NCBI GenBank assembly: GCA_944389745.1
Contig: CALXNM010000009.1
Location: 1-57,166, forward strand
Source: an uncultured Clostridia bacterium
Lineage (GTDB): Bacteria > Bacillota > Clostridia > TANB77 > CAG-508
Length of the DNA stretch: 57,166 nt
Reading direction: 5' to 3'
Made by a program: the position numbers and the translations under genes. Shown piece by piece: positions 33,796 to 43,095 of the stretch; within the stretch, counting starts at the first letter, position 1, and each line of letters begins with the position of its first letter. Below the pieces are notes generated by a model. It had not been told where the DNA came from. It saw only the letters and a program-made list of their open reading frames with translations, and did no database searches.

Positions 33796-33899
33796 TTTCG
33801 TTCCTCCATTATTAATTTATTTTTCTATAAATAATTATATTCGGAACTTGTCTTTTTAGAACTATTTTTGAAAATTTTAATTATTTAGAAGAGAACAAT

Positions 33900-33928
33900 A
33901 TAAAAATCTTCCAATATTTTGGAAGATT
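33900..33928 (-). terminator. Terminator of the ATP-grasp gene
   Basis: A perfect 10-bp stem AATCTTCCAA (33905-33914) with TTGGAAGATT (33919-33928), loop TATT, leads on the minus strand into TTTTTATA. Confidence 0.75.
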
Positions 33929-33959
33929 GCCTTTATTAAAAATTCATATTACTATTGTT

Positions 33960-34973
33960 TTAGTTGTTTTCTTCTATATTCTCTTTATTTTTCTTAACAC
34001 AGTCTAAAACATCATTTATCATATCTATTTGACCACCTGATAATACTTGTACTATATCAAGTCCAGGTCTCCTATTCCCTTCTATTATAACTGGTCCATT
34101 TTCGGATATGGCCACATCCCATCCGACTACTAAGATTTTATCACTTTCTAAACTTGCTTTTAATACCATTTGTTTTGCTTCTTCAAAATATGGTATTTGA
34201 AATCCATCAAATTTTACATGTGTTAAAGGATGTTCAGTATATTCGTCTAAGTTTTTATCAAATGCATTTCCTACTAATTTTCCAGTTTCCATATCTACAT
34301 TTACAACCATTCCTTGAGCATGAAAATTATCAATGGAATTAATTCCGTTTCCTACTCTTAATCCCATCCAAATTATTCTAGGGTTTCCATTATCATTAAA
34401 TGTCATAATACGCATTGTATTTACACTTTTAGAGCATAATTTATTCATGTCTGGATGTTGTTTTACAAGTTCTTCTAGGAATATTCTATTTTGTATTGCA
34501 TTTTCAAAATATTCTTTTTTATCTTTAATATCTTTTACATATTCTTTTTTTACGTCAGCTCCACCAAGTCCATCATATGGCTTAGACATAAATACTTCGT
34601 GATTATCTAAAAATTTTAAAAATTCTTCATAATTTCCTTCTTTTGGGACTATAAAATCTCTTTTTGTATATTCTTTAAAATCAGCTAAAAAATTTGGTTT
34701 TACTGTATATCTTTTTTTATATGCACTTGGTGATACTGTTTCATAGAACTTGTTTTCAGTTGTTGTACTTACATATTTTTTACGTTCCTTTTTATTTTTA
34801 TTATATAATTTATAATTTAGGTAATCACTAAGGCAAAAGCCATATCTAAATACACAATATCCTGTATCAAAAATCATTTTTATATAACTTATGCCTTCTT
34901 TTTTTGAAATTCTTTTTAAATTATTTAAGTACCTTTTATAATTTGCTGAAAATATATATGAATAAAATGCCAT
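33960..34973 (-). CDS. Sugar-transfer-associated ATP-grasp protein
   Basis: The 337-residue protein matches the ATP-grasp family found with polysaccharide genes: FMSKPYDGLGGADVKK (ATP-binding lysine and Gly loop), FLEELVKQHPDMNKL, VNTMRIMTFNDNGNPRIIWM, GMVVNVDMETG and the metal-binding end VIIEGNRRPGLDIVQVL. It probably ligates a carboxylate and an amine on a cell-surface glycan or precursor. The start is uncertain: a strong AAAGGAG lies about 40 nt upstream of ATG 34973, but no standard start codon lies in frame near it. Confidence 0.75.
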   Translation of the reverse strand: MAFYSYIFSANYKRYLNNLKRISKKEGISYIKMIFDTGYCVFRYGFCLSDYLNYKLYNKNKKERKKYVSTTTENKFYETVSPSAYKKRYTVKPNFLADFKEYTKRDFIVPKEGNYEEFLKFLDNHEVFMSKPYDGLGGADVKKEYVKDIKDKKEYFENAIQNRIFLEELVKQHPDMNKLCSKSVNTMRIMTFNDNGNPRIIWMGLRVGNGINSIDNFHAQGMVVNVDMETGKLVGNAFDKNLDEYTEHPLTHVKFDGFQIPYFEEAKQMVLKASLESDKILVVGWDVAISENGPVIIEGNRRPGLDIVQVLSGGQIDMINDVLDCVKKNKENIEENN

Positions 34974-35033
34974 TTTTCTTAGTCCAAGTAATTTTAAATT
35001 CTTACTTAGTTTCTCCTTTCGTAAATGTTTTGT

Positions 35034-36215
35034 TTATTTTATTAGTTCGTGATGTAGTTGTTCTAATAATTTATTGTTTACTTTTTCTTTTGTCATGATA
35101 GATAATTTACATTCTTCTAATTGCACACTAAATATGTCAATTGAATTCATATCAAATATCTCCATAGTTTTACTCATAATATCTTTATTATTCATAATTC
35201 CATATCCAACAAGAGAAACTCTAGAAATATTTGTAAATGATGAACTATACTGTGATAATTCTTTTTCTAATAACTCTTGAAATCTACTTAGGTCTGATGC
35301 TTTTATAGTAAATGTCATGTTAAAACTATTAGTACTATTATTAAACATATTTGATGGTATAATATCATGTTTTAATAATAAGAAATATACATCGTTAAAT
35401 ATGTCTTGATTGTAATTATCATATTTTAAATTTATTAAAAATAGATTATCATTTTTTACTAAGCTTTTTACACAACTTTCTTCAATTTTATCATTAATTT
35501 GTGTCCCTACATTATTATTAAATGTAGAACCTGTTTCTATTAAAACATTATATTTTTCAGCTATTTCAACACATCTATTGTGAAGAACTTTTGCTCCTTC
35601 ATTTGATAAATCAAGCATCTCTGTGTATGATAGCTCTGTTATTTTCTTTGCATCTGGTATTTTATTAGGGTCAGTTGAGTAAACTCCATCAACATCAGAA
35701 AAAATATAACAATGGTCTGCCTTAATTGCTGCAGCTATTGCAACTGCTGTTGTATCAGAACCTCCCCTTCCTAGTGTTGATATATCTTTATAGTCGTTAA
35801 TTCCTTGAAATCCTGCAACAACAACTATTTTTTCTTCATCTAGTTCTTTGTTTATTCTTTCAGTATTAATATACTCTATTTTAGCTTCTTCATTTGTATT
35901 AGATGTATAAATCCCTGCTTGCCATCCTGTTAGAGAAGTAGCACTATATCCTAATCTATTTAATAGTATAGCAAGCTTAGAAATTGATATTTGCTCTCCT
36001 GTACTTAGTAGAACATCCATCTCTCTTTTATTAGGCTCATAAGATAATTCTTTTGCCTCTTTAATTAAATTGTCTGTTGTTTTTCCTTGTGCTGAAACAA
36101 CAACAACTATTTTGTTTCCTTTATTATAAAAATCAATAATTTTATTTGCAACAATATTTAATTTTATATTGTCAGCAAGTGAACTCCCTCCAAATTTTAA
36201 TACTACAGTTTCCAT
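35034..36215 (-). CDS. lysC: Aspartate kinase
   Basis: The 393-residue enzyme shows the kinase core KFGGSSL at the N-terminus, VVVVSAQGKTTDNLI, GWQAGIYTSN, GFQGIN, TLGRGGSDTTAVAIAAAI and SDVDGVYSTDPNKIPDAK, then two C-terminal ACT domains (about 265-393) that bind feedback inhibitors. It phosphorylates aspartate, the first step to lysine, threonine and methionine, and supplies the diaminopimelate/dipicolinate branch used by DpaB. No lysine riboswitch was recognised in the short upstream gap. Confidence 0.93.
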   Translation of the reverse strand: METVVLKFGGSSLADNIKLNIVANKIIDFYNKGNKIVVVVSAQGKTTDNLIKEAKELSYEPNKREMDVLLSTGEQISISKLAILLNRLGYSATSLTGWQAGIYTSNTNEEAKIEYINTERINKELDEEKIVVVAGFQGINDYKDISTLGRGGSDTTAVAIAAAIKADHCYIFSDVDGVYSTDPNKIPDAKKITELSYTEMLDLSNEGAKVLHNRCVEIAEKYNVLIETGSTFNNNVGTQINDKIEESCVKSLVKNDNLFLINLKYDNYNQDIFNDVYFLLLKHDIIPSNMFNNSTNSFNMTFTIKASDLSRFQELLEKELSQYSSSFTNISRVSLVGYGIMNNKDIMSKTMEIFDMNSIDIFSVQLEECKLSIMTKEKVNNKLLEQLHHELIK

Positions 36216-36298
36216 TATTAAACAGTCCTTTTTTATAAATGTACAAGGCTAAAATATATTTATATTTTGCCTATAATATATTTTATTTTTTGCTTTAA

Positions 36299-37415
36299 TT
36301 AATTGTTACCTTTATTTTTATTGTATTTTAAATAACTATCTATAAATCCATTTAAATCTCCATCCATTACTGCCTCAACATTACCAATTTCGTAATTGGT
36401 TCTATGGTCTTTTACCAAAGTATATGGACAGAATATATATGAACGAATTTGACTTCCCCAAGCTATATCCATTTGTATGCCTTTTAATTCATCAATTGTT
36501 TCTTTATGTTCTTGTTCTTTTAAATGTAATAATTTAGATTTAAGCATTTTCATTGCTGTTTCTCTATTTTGAATTTGCGATCTTTCGGTTTGGCATGTAA
36601 CAACAATATTAGTTGGAATATGAGTTATTCTAATAGCTGATGATGTTTTATTTACATGTTGCCCTCCTGCACCTGATGCTCTATAAGTATCTACTCTTAG
36701 ATCATCTGGATTAATATCTATGTCTATATCATCATTTATTTCTGGAAGTACTTCTACTGAAGCAAATGAAGTATGTCTCCTTCCCCCTGCATCAAATGGT
36801 GATATTCTAATTAATCTGTGAACACCCTGTTCTCCTTTTAAATAACCATATGCATAATCACCAGAAACTAAAAATGTAACACTTTTAATTCCAGCTTCAT
36901 CTCCAGGTAAATAATCAAGTTCTTCTACCTTGTAACCATTATCATTTGCCCATCTAGAATACATCCTATAAAGCATTTGAACCCAATCTTGAGCCTCTGT
37001 GCCTCCTGCTCCTGGGTGAAGAGTTAGTATAGCATTATTAATATCATATTTACCAGATAATAATGTTGTAATTTCTAATTTATTTATTTCATCTTCTACA
37101 GTAGAAACATTTTCACTTAATTCTTTTTCTAATTCTGTATCTGATTCTTCTTTTAATAAATTATTTAAATCTTCTAAACTCTTTATCTCACTTTCAACAG
37201 ATTTGTATGAATTTACTTTGTTTTTCAATTCTGTAATTCGCTTTAATACCTTTGAACTATTTTTCGCATCATCCCAAAAACTTGGATTAGATGTTTGTTT
37301 TTCTAATTCTTGCAGTTCATTTTCAAGTTTTGATATGTCAAAGTGAATCACCTATTTCGTTTAATTTTAATTTCAAGTCTGAGATTTTGCTTGAAATTTC
37401 TTCTAAATCTATCAC
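36299..37415 (-). CDS. prfB: Peptide chain release factor 2 with programmed +1 frameshift
   Basis: RF2 recognises UAA and UGA and triggers peptide release. The main frame carries the GGQ motif ([18 protein letters not shown]) and the family's N-terminal coiled coil. The upstream frame begins with GTG at 37415 behind GGGAGG and encodes about 25 residues ending GDSL at an in-frame UGA (37338-37340) within CTTTGAC. A Shine-Dalgarno-like AGGTG lies just upstream of the shift site. A +1 slip joins the frames (371 aa), the classic autoregulation: low RF2 lets the ribosome pause at UGA and shift. The frame starting MIHFD alone is not the real start. Confidence 0.96.
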
Positions 37416-37459
37416 TAAAATCCTCCCTTATTTATATGTCTTATATAATTTCATTTATA

Positions 37460-37900
37460 TTAAATATTAGAATATATGCATAAAAATCCAGTTAAAAACA
37501 TAAAAACTATAAAAATATAATAAATTATATTAATTATTTTAGATTTACTCTCATATTTATCATTATATTTAAAAAATATAGCTATTACTATATCAATTAA
37601 TGTAAGGAATATTATTAATGACATAAATATTATAGTAACGTTTGTAATTTTCCTTAAACCTGCAAATAAGCAATTGAATACAGCAAGCATAAATAAAAAT
37701 GTAGTAAATCCATCAATTGTTTTTAGGTAATTACTATATTGCTTTATTTTTATATTATTAGAGTTTGTTTCATTTGAATAAGCTTTTTTATTTATGATTT
37801 TCATACTTAATAAATATTTTCTCTTTTTTTCTATAATGTTTTTCAAATTATATAATGCAAATATAACTATAATTAAAATTATTATTTTAAACATATTCAT
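37460..37900 (-). CDS. Small integral membrane protein (146 aa)
   Basis: Four hydrophobic helices are visible: about 4-19 (FKIIILIIVIFALYNL), 66-85 (FTTFLFMLAVFNCLFAGL), 91-111 and 125-144, with a basic loop near residues 24-60. No known family was recognised. AAGG precedes the ATG, and it lies 12 nt after the acyl-CoA-synthetase gene on the same strand, so they may be co-transcribed. Confidence 0.65.
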   Translation of the reverse strand: MNMFKIIILIIVIFALYNLKNIIEKKRKYLLSMKIINKKAYSNETNSNNIKIKQYSNYLKTIDGFTTFLFMLAVFNCLFAGLRKITNVTIIFMSLIIFLTLIDIVIAIFFKYNDKYESKSKIINIIYYIFIVFMFLTGFLCIYSNI

Positions 37901-37912
37901 TTCCTTAACCTT

Positions 37913-39613
37913 TTAATCATTAATTAATTCTAAGTTTGCTTGTCTTTTTATCTTACTAGTTGTAGTTTTTATTAAAGGTTCTTCTGTAATTAAAATTCCT
38001 CTTATTGCTTTATATTTAGGCATTATTTTATTAATTTCTTTTATCTTATCACCTAATACTTTACGAATATCTTCATCTGTTTCTACTTTATAAGCTTCTT
38101 TCATTACTTCTCTATCAAATACTATTTTAACATTAATTTTAATATCTTCTTTATCATCAGATTGTTGTTTTCCAAATATAAATGATTCTTTAACGCCTTC
38201 TACTTTATTAACTAGGCTTTCCATTTCTTCAGGGAATATATTTTTTCCATTTTTTAATACGATAACGCTTTTCTTTCTTCCGCAAATAAATATATATCCA
38301 TCTTCATCAATTTTGGCTAAATCGCCTGTAGCAAACCACCCATCTTTAAGTACTTCATCTGTTGCTTTTTTATCTCCATAATATCCAAGCATAACGTTTG
38401 GTCCTTTTACAACAAGTTCTCCCATTCCATCTTCATCTGGGTCATCTATTCTTGCTTGAACATTAGGTAATGCTTTTCCAATAGAACCTACCCTAAAGTT
38501 TTCATTAGATTCACAACCTATAACTGGTGATGTTTCTGTTAGTCCATAACCTTGACATAAATTTATTCCCCAATCTCTAAAAGCATATTCTACTTCTTTG
38601 TCTAATGCTGCAGCTCCACTAATAAATAATTTAATACATCCCCCAAATATATTATGTATATCTTTAAATATTTCCTTTTTCTCAGCCATTGTTTTATCTC
38701 TGTTTGCTTCCATTAATTTTTTAACAGCTTCTAATTTTTCAGCTTTTTCAAGGTTTTTAGTTATGTTTTTATACATAGCTTCGTATATTGCAGGTACAAA
38801 ACATGCAAATGTTATTTTATATTCGTTTAAGTTTTCTACTATATGTCTTATTCCTTCACAGAAAGCTCTTTCAGCACCAACATATAGAGAGAATATCATA
38901 CCTGTTGTACACTCGAAAACGTGATGTAATGGCAAGAATGATAACATTCTATCACTTGAATTTACATCTAATATTTTAGAGAATGCCATTACATTTGAAA
39001 CTAAGTTCTTATGTGATAGTGCAACAACTTTAGATTTTGATGTTGTCCCTGATGTAAATAACATTATTTGCATTTCATCTGGATTAATTTTAGCATCAAT
39101 AAATTCTCTATTTCCTTCTTTTACTAATTTTTCTCCTCTTTCAATTAATTCTCTTTGAGAATAAATACCTTCTTTATGAATATCCGAATCCATTGATATT
39201 AAATGTTTTAATTTATTTTTCTCACTATATTTGATTCTTTCAATTACTTCTTGATATTTTTTTGAATAAAAAATTGCTTCTACTTCAGATCTTTCTACTA
39301 ACTCTTCTAGTTCATTTGGTGGTAAAGATTTGTCTAATGGTACTACTATTCCTGTACCACAAGCAACTGATAAATAAGCTAATTCCCATTCATATCTGTT
39401 TTCACCTATAACTGCTATTCTTTTACCTTTTAATCCTAAATTGATTAACGCTGTACCAAGATAATCAATCATATCCCTTATTTCTTTATGTGTATATATT
39501 TTATATTTTCCTTCACCTACTTTTATCTTGTATCCTGGCCTATCACCATATAGTTCTCTTGTTTTGTTTAACATATCTTTTAAATCTGTAACTTGTAAAA
39601 CGTTTTTTTCCAT
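37913..39613 (-). CDS. AMP-forming acyl-CoA synthetase-like enzyme (long-chain fatty acid type)
   Basis: The 566-residue adenylate-forming enzyme has the P-loop LFTSGTTSKSKVVALSHKNL (about 193-212), the A5-type motif CQGYGLTETSPVIG, the A7/A8-type GWFATGDLAKIDEDGYIFI and KSVIVLKNGKNIFPEE, and the catalytic Lys in TTSKIKRQ near the C-terminus. It activates a carboxylic acid as an acyl-adenylate and probably transfers it to CoA; a fatty acid is the likely substrate. It is cytoplasmic or membrane-associated. Confidence 0.88.
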   Translation of the reverse strand: MEKNVLQVTDLKDMLNKTRELYGDRPGYKIKVGEGKYKIYTHKEIRDMIDYLGTALINLGLKGKRIAVIGENRYEWELAYLSVACGTGIVVPLDKSLPPNELEELVERSEVEAIFYSKKYQEVIERIKYSEKNKLKHLISMDSDIHKEGIYSQRELIERGEKLVKEGNREFIDAKINPDEMQIMLFTSGTTSKSKVVALSHKNLVSNVMAFSKILDVNSSDRMLSFLPLHHVFECTTGMIFSLYVGAERAFCEGIRHIVENLNEYKITFACFVPAIYEAMYKNITKNLEKAEKLEAVKKLMEANRDKTMAEKKEIFKDIHNIFGGCIKLFISGAAALDKEVEYAFRDWGINLCQGYGLTETSPVIGCESNENFRVGSIGKALPNVQARIDDPDEDGMGELVVKGPNVMLGYYGDKKATDEVLKDGWFATGDLAKIDEDGYIFICGRKKSVIVLKNGKNIFPEEMESLVNKVEGVKESFIFGKQQSDDKEDIKINVKIVFDREVMKEAYKVETDEDIRKVLGDKIKEINKIMPKYKAIRGILITEEPLIKTTTSKIKRQANLELIND

Positions 39614-39712
39614 GTTTCACGACTCCTATTCCTATTTAGTTTAATTTAAAAATTAATGCTATTTTTATTGCTTAAAATATATTAATAACATAACAAGCAT
39701 ATTATATATTAT

Positions 39713-39753
39713 AAAAAAGATAGAGTCAATATATTGAATCATATATTGACTCT
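39713..39753 (-). terminator. Terminator of the zeta-toxin/surface-protein operon
   Basis: A 12-bp perfect stem AGAGTCAATATA (39722-39733) with TATATTGACTCT (39742-39753) is followed on the minus strand by TATCTTTTTT. It ends the seven-gene unit. Confidence 0.8.
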
Positions 39754-39769
39754 ACTGTACAATAATTTT

Positions 39770-41044
39770 TTATTGCTCTTTATTTATTTTTTTCAAATGG
39801 TCTATGTGTTTTATTTTTATTAATAAAATTATTGCTATTACTGACATAATAATTATTAATATCAACACTATATATCCTTCACCAGTTTGTGGTAAAACTC
39901 CTGGTGAGCTAGTATCTTTAGGTCCGCCATAGATTGGACTATTACTTGAGTTTGTATTACTGCTTCCGGCATTAGAATTATTTGTGTTATTAGTATTGCC
40001 TGAATTATTTATTGGGTTACTGCTATTGTTTGAATTGCTTGAATTGCTAGAATTATTCGAATTGTTTGAATTATTTGAATTGTTTATTTGGCTACCATTA
40101 TTGTCTGAATTATTCTGAGAATCTCCACTATTATTGTTGTTATTGTTGTTATTATCGTTTTGGTCGTTTTGATTGTTGTTATCTTCTCCAGAATCTCCTG
40201 GGTTATTTGGATTATCCGGATTATTTGGTGTATCTGGATTGCTTGGATTATCCGGATTGTTATTATCATTATCACCTGGTGTGTTTGGATTTTCTGGGTT
40301 AGTATCTTCTCCCCCATCTGGGTCTTGGTTACCAGAGTTATTATTTAGATTAATAGATTTTACTTCACTAGTATTTTCTGCTCCATCAATAGCTCTTATG
40401 TATAAATTTTGAATATTTTCATTTATTAATTTTAGTATTGCAGTTGATTCACCTGTATGATATGAATACTTAGAAACTATAAAGTCTTGTCTATTATTGT
40501 TTAATATATTATTCCAATTCTGACCATCAAAACTATATTCAATTCTATTTATTCCTGATTCATTATCTGTTATAGAAATATTTATTTCATTATTTTCTGC
40601 GTTGCTCTCAAATGTATTTATTACAGGTATTGTTTTATCTATTCTAGTAATTGTAACATTATATGTTGAAGTATTTCCATCATTATCTGTTGCAATTATT
40701 TTATATGTTCCATTTTCTTTAACCATATATGAAGCTCTTCCATCAGTAAGTGTAATTTCTTGTCCGTTTACAGTTACTGATGCAATACCAGACTCAGCAT
40801 CACTTGCAGTAATTATCAATTCAATATCTTGGTTTGTCCATTTTTCTTCTTTATTATATTCTACATTTAAAGATGGTACTGTTTCATCATCTGTTGTTTC
40901 CTCTTGACTTCCATAAACAGTAGTAATACCAGTTATTTCAGTTTTAGTATCTTTAGTATTTATAAAAACAGATATAAGTATTGCTAAAATAATTAGTATA
41001 AATATAGAAATAAGTAAAATTACTTTAGCCTTTTTCATTTTCAT
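39770..41044 (-). CDS. LPQTG-anchored surface protein with Ig-like domains and Asn-rich stalk
   Basis: The 424-residue protein has an N-terminal hydrophobic signal/anchor (about 6-27), two Ig-like domains (about 45-140, SGIASVTVNGQEITLTDGRA; and 145-230, SGINRIEYSFDGQNWN), a long low-complexity stalk rich in Asn, Pro, Asp, Gly and Ser (about 235-378), the sortase motif LPQTGEG, a membrane helix and a basic tail. It should be linked to peptidoglycan by sortase. It is the last gene of the operon. Stalk repeats may vary in number. Confidence 0.85.
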   Translation of the reverse strand: MKMKKAKVILLISIFILIILAILISVFINTKDTKTEITGITTVYGSQEETTDDETVPSLNVEYNKEEKWTNQDIELIITASDAESGIASVTVNGQEITLTDGRASYMVKENGTYKIIATDNDGNTSTYNVTITRIDKTIPVINTFESNAENNEINISITDNESGINRIEYSFDGQNWNNILNNNRQDFIVSKYSYHTGESTAILKLINENIQNLYIRAIDGAENTSEVKSINLNNNSGNQDPDGGEDTNPENPNTPGDNDNNNPDNPSNPDTPNNPDNPNNPGDSGEDNNNQNDQNDNNNNNNNNSGDSQNNSDNNGSQINNSNNSNNSNNSSNSSNSNNSSNPINNSGNTNNTNNSNAGSSNTNSSNSPIYGGPKDTSSPGVLPQTGEGYIVLILIIIMSVIAIILLIKIKHIDHLKKINKEQ

Positions 41045-41061
41045 ATATTATCACCTCTAAA

Positions 41062-41580
41062 TTAAATCCTTTTTAACGGTCTTATTTCTAACCAGTTTTT
41101 ATCTCCGTTTAAGACGGCAGCTTTTATATCATTTAAATTATATTTAGCTGTATCTTTAATGAATTTTATAGTATCTTCTAAATTTAATATCTTAGTTTTT
41201 CCTGTTTTTCTATATGTGCTTCCTTTTACTTTTTCTGGAATGTTTACTTTAAAGATTTTCTCTAGATCATTATTTAAAATATCATAATCATTATATATGT
41301 ATTGTTTTGAGAAAACTTCTAAAAACTTATTATAAAATAGATAATCTGTAACCAAATGAAGAAAATATCCTTTGTTGAAATCATCATTTATATCTCTATC
41401 ATTAAAGAAATCTCTTAAATTTACTTGGCTACTTTTTGGACCATAATGTGTTAAAGATTTATCTTTAACTGAATCAGGATAAATAATTCCTTCAATGAAC
41501 TCATCATAGTTTTTTATTTCGTTTGGAAAATTTCGTAAATATTCTTCACCAACTGCTAAATGAATTACATAACTTGCCAT
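41062..41580 (-). CDS. Zinc-dependent phospholipase C/D-like protein (172 aa)
   Basis: MASYVIHLAVGEEYLRNF, then IEGIIYPDSV, THYGPKSS and the helix KGYFLHLVTDYLFYNKFLEV match the zinc-dependent phospholipase-like family, with His and Asp residues spaced for metal binding. No signal peptide is present, so it acts in the cytoplasm or on an intracellular substrate. It lies 30 nt after the nucleotidyltransferase gene in the operon. Substrate is unknown. Confidence 0.65.
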   Translation of the reverse strand: MASYVIHLAVGEEYLRNFPNEIKNYDEFIEGIIYPDSVKDKSLTHYGPKSSQVNLRDFFNDRDINDDFNKGYFLHLVTDYLFYNKFLEVFSKQYIYNDYDILNNDLEKIFKVNIPEKVKGSTYRKTGKTKILNLEDTIKFIKDTAKYNLNDIKAAVLNGDKNWLEIRPLKRI

Positions 41581-41610
41581 ATTGTTTATTACTCCTTTTT
41601 ATTACTATTT

Positions 41611-42498
41611 TTATTTTGATTGTTCATCATCTTCTCTAGATTCATTTGCTTTAGCTCTAGTTTCATCTATTAAGCTTTCAGATTCGCGTTTTTCATAACT
41701 AGCTAATCCACCATTTGTTTCCATAGTTCTTTTATAAGAAGAACTTGATACTGTTCTCATTTTATCTGCTGGGCGAGGGGTGATTTCAATATTTACATCT
41801 CCCCAATCTCCTCTTCTTTTTCGTTCTTCTTCTTTTTCTTTTAAATCTTCTCCAAAAATTGCAACAATATCCTTTTCTTCTAAAATTTCTCCTGGATGGT
41901 CTTTCTCATATTGAGCAATTACATTTTGAATCACATCTCTTCTATTCGAATCTAAGTCATAATATAAAACACCTTTTACTTGTTTTAATGACATTAATAC
42001 TGCAGCTCTTTCTGTAGTATTTTGTACAGGTTGTTTCTTTTTCCTGTCAAATATTCTTTCGTCTGTTTTTACAACAACATATAAATCTTTACACATTGCA
42101 CTAGCTAAATTAATATTTTCTATATGTCCTGCATGTAATAAATCAAAACTACCAATTACAAATCCTGCTTTATATTTCTTTAGCCCTTCTATTTGTTTTA
42201 TCTCCTCTAAGTAATTTTGATAGGCTATTGCTGCTTCTCTTTCAATATCAGCTGGCAATATACTATCAACAGGAAAAGTAAAAATTACTCCATTTAAACC
42301 TTCTGCAATTTGTAATCTATGTATAGTAGGTTTAAGTGGATGAGTATATAATGAAGTTTCGCAACATTCATCAGTATATACACCAACACCTAAGGGTTTG
42401 CTATTTTCACAATTAGTTTTTATACTATCTCTAATATCTTTTGTTATAGTATCAAATATACCTACAACTATTTTATAAGGTTTTTCTTTTTCTGCCAT
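41611..42498 (-). CDS. Cytidylyltransferase-like protein with an extra degenerate N-terminal unit
   Basis: The 295-residue protein has a typical nucleotidyltransferase core at about 110-230 with GSFDLLHAGHIENI (HxGH) and DLYVVVKTDE, followed by a hydrophilic tail. Residues 1-100 look like a worn copy of such a unit (IVVGIFDTITKDI in place of GxFDxxHxGH) and match the separate 100-aa neighbour (GVGVYTD, FTFPVDS). The ISSSSYKR-type motif appears as VSSSSYKRT. ATG 42498 is preferred over an upstream GTG that overlaps the GAGGA site. It should transfer CMP or AMP to a phosphorylated substrate. Confidence 0.7.
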   Translation of the reverse strand: MAEKEKPYKIVVGIFDTITKDIRDSIKTNCENSKPLGVGVYTDECCETSLYTHPLKPTIHRLQIAEGLNGVIFTFPVDSILPADIEREAAIAYQNYLEEIKQIEGLKKYKAGFVIGSFDLLHAGHIENINLASAMCKDLYVVVKTDERIFDRKKKQPVQNTTERAAVLMSLKQVKGVLYYDLDSNRRDVIQNVIAQYEKDHPGEILEEKDIVAIFGEDLKEKEEERKRRGDWGDVNIEITPRPADKMRTVSSSSYKRTMETNGGLASYEKRESESLIDETRAKANESREDDEQSK

Positions 42499-42549
42499 AT
42501 TATTCCTCACTCTTTTATAATTTTATTTCTGTATCTATAATTTTCTATT

Positions 42550-42852
42550 CTAATTTTTATTTTTTTCTATGAATTTTACATATTCATCCATTACAATTTT
42601 TTTCATTTTATCTGGGTTATTTGTATCTATTGGAAATACGAATTTAACACCAGCAATATTTTTTGCATTTTCTAATCTTTTATCAATATTATTTATTGGA
42701 TAGGTGAAAAATTTATCTTTTACAATATTATCAGTATACACACCTATGCCAAAAACTTCACAATTATCTATATCATTTTTTATTTTTTTTATACTTTTTT
42801 CAGATAAATTGTCAAATATACCTATACAAAAATCAAATTTCTTTTTCTCCAT
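42550..42852 (-). CDS. Stand-alone degenerate nucleotidyltransferase-like domain (100 aa)
   Basis: The 100-residue protein parallels the first 100 residues of the next gene: FCIGIFDNLSEKSIKK, CEVFGIGVYTDNIVKDKF, RLENAKNIAGVKFVFPIDT. Like that domain it lacks the HxGH catalytic histidines, so it is unlikely to be an enzyme and may bind or regulate the full-length protein. AGGAGA lies before the ATG. It probably arose by duplication in this operon. Confidence 0.65.
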   Translation of the reverse strand: MEKKKFDFCIGIFDNLSEKSIKKIKNDIDNCEVFGIGVYTDNIVKDKFFTYPINNIDKRLENAKNIAGVKFVFPIDTNNPDKMKKIVMDEYVKFIEKNKN

Positions 42853-42879
42853 AATATTTCTCCTCTTTAATATTAAAAC

Positions 42880-43071
42880 TTAAAGATATTTCTTAATCAC
42901 ACTTTGATCTAATATATTTAACCTTCTCATATCTTCAATTAATTCTAGATATTCTTTTTTGTTTTCTTGATTTTTCTCTTTTTCAAACTTTTCTCTTGCT
43001 AAATTTAATTTATAGTTTAATTTATCTTTTGCGTACTCAAAATCATCAATATATTTAATTATATCACTCAT
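42880..43071 (-). CDS. Small helical protein next to the zeta-toxin-like gene (63 aa)
   Basis: The 63-residue protein is a continuous charged helical sequence (KDKLNYKLNLAREKFEKEKN then KEYLELIEDMRRLNILDQSV) with AAGGAGAA before its ATG. No family is recognised. It follows the zeta-toxin-like gene by 24 nt. Known epsilon antitoxins are similar in size and helical but normally lie upstream, so an antitoxin role is a guess based on position and size. Confidence 0.6.
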   Translation of the reverse strand: MSDIIKYIDDFEYAKDKLNYKLNLAREKFEKEKNQENKKEYLELIEDMRRLNILDQSVIKKYL

Positions 43072-43095
43072 AAAAATTCTCCTTAATAAATTTTA

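Noticed and set aside
40066-40412. Several open frames opposite and across the Asn-rich stalk of the LPQTG protein
   Set aside because: They arise from the low-complexity AAT/AAC-rich stalk and have no ribosome sites or family motifs.
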